Shown: piece by piece, positions 5,585 to 5,914 of the stretch
Layout of the letters: each line of letters starts with the position of its first letter
Position numbering within the stretch: the first letter of the stretch is position 1
DNA from: Desulfatirhabdium butyrativorans
GTDB taxonomy: Bacteria; Desulfobacterota; Desulfobacteria; Desulfobacterales; DYRK01
Direction of reading: 5' to 3'
DNA length: 5,914 nt
Assembly: GCA_020718785.1 (NCBI GenBank)
Contig: DYRK01000381.1
Span: 1 to 5,914 of the forward strand
Translations under genes and position numbers: made by a program
Notes under the pieces: model-generated
Told to the model about the DNA's origin: nothing
Databases searched by the model: none
What the model saw: only the letters and a program-made list of their open reading frames with translations

Positions 5585-5914
5585 CTAAAAAAGTTCCACA
5601 TTGTCGCCGAGATCATCCTCCTTGTCCGGGGGAGTCCGCGGCAGAGAGAGATGACCGTCATCTTCATCCGGCACGGGACGGGCGACAATCTGTTTATGAA
5701 CATTACGCTCCTGACGCATTGTGTATCTTTTGGCAAGAGTGTTCATTTCAGCGCGTTTGCTGCCGCTTTCCTGTTCCTTGCGATTATGCAGCAAAGCTTC
5801 GGCGTCTTCCAGCCGGTACAGCAGTTCTGTCAGTTCCTTTATCAGTGCCGGAAAAAAATCAAGATCCGCAATCATCTGAGAAATAGCGGTTTTCAGTGTT
5901 TCCGAATGATGAAA
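5585..5914 (-). CDS. 3'-terminal part of an unidentified gene, upstream of cas10 (5' end outside window)
   Basis: The reading frame is open from the right edge of the window (first full codon TTT at 5914-5912) to a TAG at 5587-5585, giving 109 visible residues. An ATG at 5875 exists, but the frame stays open for 13 codons before it, so I treat this as the tail of a longer protein. The visible part is helical and charged (leucine/glutamate-rich around the first 55 residues), then a segment reading YTMRQERNVH, then a proline- and aspartate-rich disordered linker ending in the acidic-hydrophobic tail GDNVELF. No RAMP, HD, CARF or nuclease motif is visible. The YTM..ER..H segment and the GDNVELF tail recall chemotaxis- or motility-associated proteins of Desulfobacterota; this is a weak memory-based impression. 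Its stop lies only 20 nt before cas10, so read-through transcription is likely. It may be an ordinary chromosomal neighbour rather than part of the CRISPR module. Confidence 0.75.
   Translation of the reverse strand, partial: FHHSETLKTAISQMIADLDFFPALIKELTELLYRLEDAEALLHNRKEQESGSKRAEMNTLAKRYTMRQERNVHKQIVARPVPDEDDGHLSLPRTPPDKEDDLGDNVELF

Noticed and set aside
5539..5736. Minus-strand frame overlapping the cas10 start and the upstream gene
   Set aside because: It overlaps both real genes in a third frame and ignores the cas10 ribosome site; no domain is visible.
1..5914. CRISPR array, tRNA, rRNA or insertion sequence
   Set aside because: No regularly spaced direct repeats, transposase, terminal inverted repeats or RNA gene landmarks were seen; coding sequence fills almost the whole window.

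Overview
The window is one tightly packed, single-direction operon on the minus strand (transcribed right to left). Seven genes fill nearly all of it. Its core is a type III CRISPR-Cas effector module of III-D character: a Cas10 with an intact GGDD palm motif but no N-terminal HD nuclease domain, a Csm3-like Cas7 RAMP protein, and a Csx10 RAMP protein. Two further genes, a HEPN-like protein and a KGGVGR-motif variant of the ParA/MinD P-loop ATPases, follow in the same operon through ATGA stop/start overlaps. I cannot name the organism. Base composition looks moderate to slightly AT-rich by eye, and the flavour of the proteins recalls Desulfobacterota (former Deltaproteobacteria). That is an impression, not a proof.

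Layout in order of transcription. At 5914-5585 is the C-terminal part of a gene cut by the window edge, whose product I do not firmly recognise. At 5564-4035 is cas10, 20 nt behind it. At 4032-3316 is the csm3-like gene, after a 2-nt gap. At 3313-2045 is csx10, again after a 2-nt gap; I move its start to an ATG at 3313 because a strong ribosome binding site fits it. At 2048-1641 is a small all-helical protein, the best candidate for the Cas11 (Csm2-like) small subunit. At 1644-1258 is the small HEPN-like protein. At 1261-35 is the KGGVGR ATPase. A weak hairpin plus T-run follows at the left edge. There is no gene-free stretch longer than 34 bases.

How it may work. Cas10, Csm3-like, Csx10 and the small helical protein could form a crRNA-guided RNA-binding complex. 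The Csm3 aspartate at the usual cleavage position is present, so target-RNA cutting is expected. The Cas10 cyclase motifs are present, so cyclic oligoadenylate (or another cyclic nucleotide) signalling is plausible. No CARF-domain effector, Cas6, Cas1/Cas2 or CRISPR array is visible. The complex would therefore need crRNA from elsewhere, and the downstream response may run through the HEPN protein and the ATPase. That HEPN plus KGGVGR-ATPase pair is the most interesting part of the window: a candidate ancillary module not of the usual Csm6/Csx1 kind.
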